Below are positions 12,610-13,851 of a stretch of 13,851 bases of DNA, piece after piece (within the stretch, counting starts at the first letter, position 1; each line of letters begins with the position of its first letter). The notes below the pieces were generated by a model. That model was given only the letters and a program-made list of their open reading frames with translations. It was not told the origin of the DNA and searched no databases. The position numbers and the translations under genes were made by a program. Source of the DNA: Pseudomonas sp. (GTDB lineage: Bacteria > Pseudomonadota > Gammaproteobacteria > Pseudomonadales > Pseudomonadaceae); assembly GCA_029240955.1 (NCBI GenBank), contig JARDZH010000006.1:1-13851 (forward strand), written 5' to 3'.

Positions 12610-13851
12610 TCAGAGGATGCGGCCAGTGTCGCTAGGCTGTTCAAGACGAATCGCCACGAACTTGGACGTCGGTGTATGGCTGCCTTCACCGATGCTTTCC
12701 AGCGGCACCAGCGGGTTGACCTCTGGGTAGTACGCCGCGGCCTGACCAGCAGGAATATCGAACGCGAGCAGGGTGAAGCCTTTGACGCGGCGCTCGACGT
12801 TGTCGCTCCAGATCGACACGATGTCAGCCTTCTGACCCGGCTTGAAGCCCAGGCGAATGATGTCCGCCTCGTTGACGAACAACACGTCACGCTGGCCTTT
12901 CACGCCGCGATAACGATCGTCGAGGCCATAAATTGTCGTGTTGTACTGATCGTGGGAGCGCATCGACTGCATGATCAGGTCCGGCTTCTCGCCAGTGGCG
13001 CTGATGCCTTCATGTAGCAGCGTCTCCGGCAGCGCGTTGGGCTTGAAGTTGGCGCGAGTCGACGGCGTGTTCCAGCGACGCGAACCGGCTGAACTGCCCA
13101 GGTAGAAACCACCCGGGTGCTGCAGACGCTGATTGAAGTCCTTGAAGCCAGGAATGGTGTCGGCGATCAGTTCGCGAATGCGGTTGTAGTCTTCTGCCAG
13201 CCACAACCAGTCCACCGGCTTCTTGCCTACCGTTGCGTTGGCGATGCCGGCGATGATCGCAGGCTCGGAACGCATCTGCGGGCTCAGCGGCTGCAGCTGG
13301 CCGTTCGAAGCGTGGACCATGCTGAACGAGTCTTCGACGGTCACGGCTTGTGGGCCGTTGGCCTGCATGTCGATGTCGGTGCGGCCGAAGCAAGGCAGGA
13401 TCAGCGCGTCTTTACCGTGGAACAGATGGCTACGGTTGAGCTTGGTGCTGATCTGCACAGTCAGGTCGCACTTGCTCAGCGCCGCTGCAGTGCGAGTGCT
13501 GTCAGGCGTGGCCTGGGCAAAGTTGCCGCCCAGCGCGATGAAGACCTTGGAACGGCCGTCGGCCATGGCACGAATCGCTTCGACCACGTTGTGACCGTTT
13601 TCACGCGGCACCTTGAACTGGAAACGCTTTTCCAGCGCATCGAGCAACGCCACCGGCGGACGCTCGTTGATGCCCATCGTGCGGTCGCCCTGCACGTTAC
13701 TGTGACCGCGCACCGGGCACAGGCCCGCGCCCGGCTTGCCGATGTTGCCGCGCAGCAGCATCAGGTTGGAAATTTCCTGAATGGTTGCCACCGAATGACG
13801 GTGCTGAGTAATCCCCATCGCCCAGCACATGATGACGTTCTTGCCCTTGGC
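12610..13851 (-). CDS. FdhF/YdeP-family molybdopterin oxidoreductase (C-terminal part)
   Basis: The frame is open to the window edge at 13851, so about 413 C-terminal residues are present and the N terminus lies outside. Recognisable features are MCWAMGITQHRHSVATIQE, then NLMLLRGNIGKPGAGLCPVR with GHSNVQGDRTMG, then ALGGNFAQATPDS and TVQISTKLNRSH. These are typical of the formate dehydrogenase alpha-subunit-like (FdhF/YdeP) branch of the molybdopterin oxidoreductase superfamily. The C-terminal molybdopterin-dinucleotide-binding domain is seen in the last 120 residues (MRSHDQYNTTIYGLDDRYRG, then DIVSIWSD). The protein is expected to bind bis-MGD molybdenum and probably an iron-sulfur cluster in the missing part. 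Substrate is not certain; these proteins are often annotated as formate dehydrogenase-like without proof. It has no visible tie to the T6SS genes. It ends SDTGRIL with a terminator hairpin 22 bases downstream. Confidence 0.93.
   Translation of the reverse strand, partial: AKGKNVIMCWAMGITQHRHSVATIQEISNLMLLRGNIGKPGAGLCPVRGHSNVQGDRTMGINERPPVALLDALEKRFQFKVPRENGHNVVEAIRAMADGRSKVFIALGGNFAQATPDSTRTAAALSKCDLTVQISTKLNRSHLFHGKDALILPCFGRTDIDMQANGPQAVTVEDSFSMVHASNGQLQPLSPQMRSEPAIIAGIANATVGKKPVDWLWLAEDYNRIRELIADTIPGFKDFNQRLQHPGGFYLGSSAGSRRWNTPSTRANFKPNALPETLLHEGISATGEKPDLIMQSMRSHDQYNTTIYGLDDRYRGVKGQRDVLFVNEADIIRLGFKPGQKADIVSIWSDNVERRVKGFTLLAFDIPAGQAAAYYPEVNPLVPLESIGEGSHTPTSKFVAIRLEQPSDTGRIL

Overview
The window reads as chromosomal DNA of a Pseudomonas. 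It is GC-rich, the gene order matches the type VI secretion (T6SS) regulatory module of P. aeruginosa HSI-I, and it carries the genus-typical short palindromic repeats (cores like TGTAGGAGC...GCGA). A member of the P. syringae/P. fluorescens side of the genus seems likely, but that is inference.

Region 1 (1-8892, + strand) is one tightly packed operon: tagF (5' end outside the window), pppA, ppkA, tagT, tagS, tagR, tagQ. Several junctions overlap as TAATG or TGATG, so translation is probably coupled. In P. aeruginosa this set forms the threonine phosphorylation pathway. TagQ (outer-membrane lipoprotein), TagR (periplasmic) and TagS/TagT (ABC transporter-like complex) sense envelope disturbance. 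They activate the membrane kinase PpkA, whose phosphorylation of Fha switches T6SS firing on. PppA phosphatase and TagF oppose it. All key kinase, phosphatase and ATPase residues are intact here.

Region 2 (8893-10476, + strand) lies just past tagQ, behind a strong CUUG-loop hairpin. It holds two adjacent unrecognised genes. The first encodes a 301-residue protein without a signal peptide but with a long glycine/alanine-rich hydrophobic segment. The second encodes a four-helix membrane protein. Size, order, spacing and location fit a T6SS pore-forming effector with its membrane immunity protein. This is the main candidate for an undescribed system.

Region 3 (about 10497-10640, - strand) holds no gene, but its minus strand looks like a small RNA. 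It has eight GGA triplets, several in small hairpin loops, two ACARGGA matches and a UUCG-loop intrinsic terminator with a T-tract. This is the architecture of the RsmX/Y/Z decoy RNAs that titrate RsmA/CsrA. An Rsm RNA beside a T6SS cluster would be notable because the Gac/Rsm cascade controls T6SS in pseudomonads.

Region 4 (10742-12397, - strand) has two envelope-protein genes of unknown function. One is a single-pass protein with a proline-rich linker and a six-cysteine periplasmic domain; the other is a glycine-zipper protein with an Arg/His-rich tail. Between them are two inverted pairs of REP sequences. Region 5 (12398-13851) has a plus-strand intrinsic terminator with no obvious gene feeding it, then the C-terminal part of a minus-strand FdhF/YdeP-type molybdopterin oxidoreductase that runs off the window.
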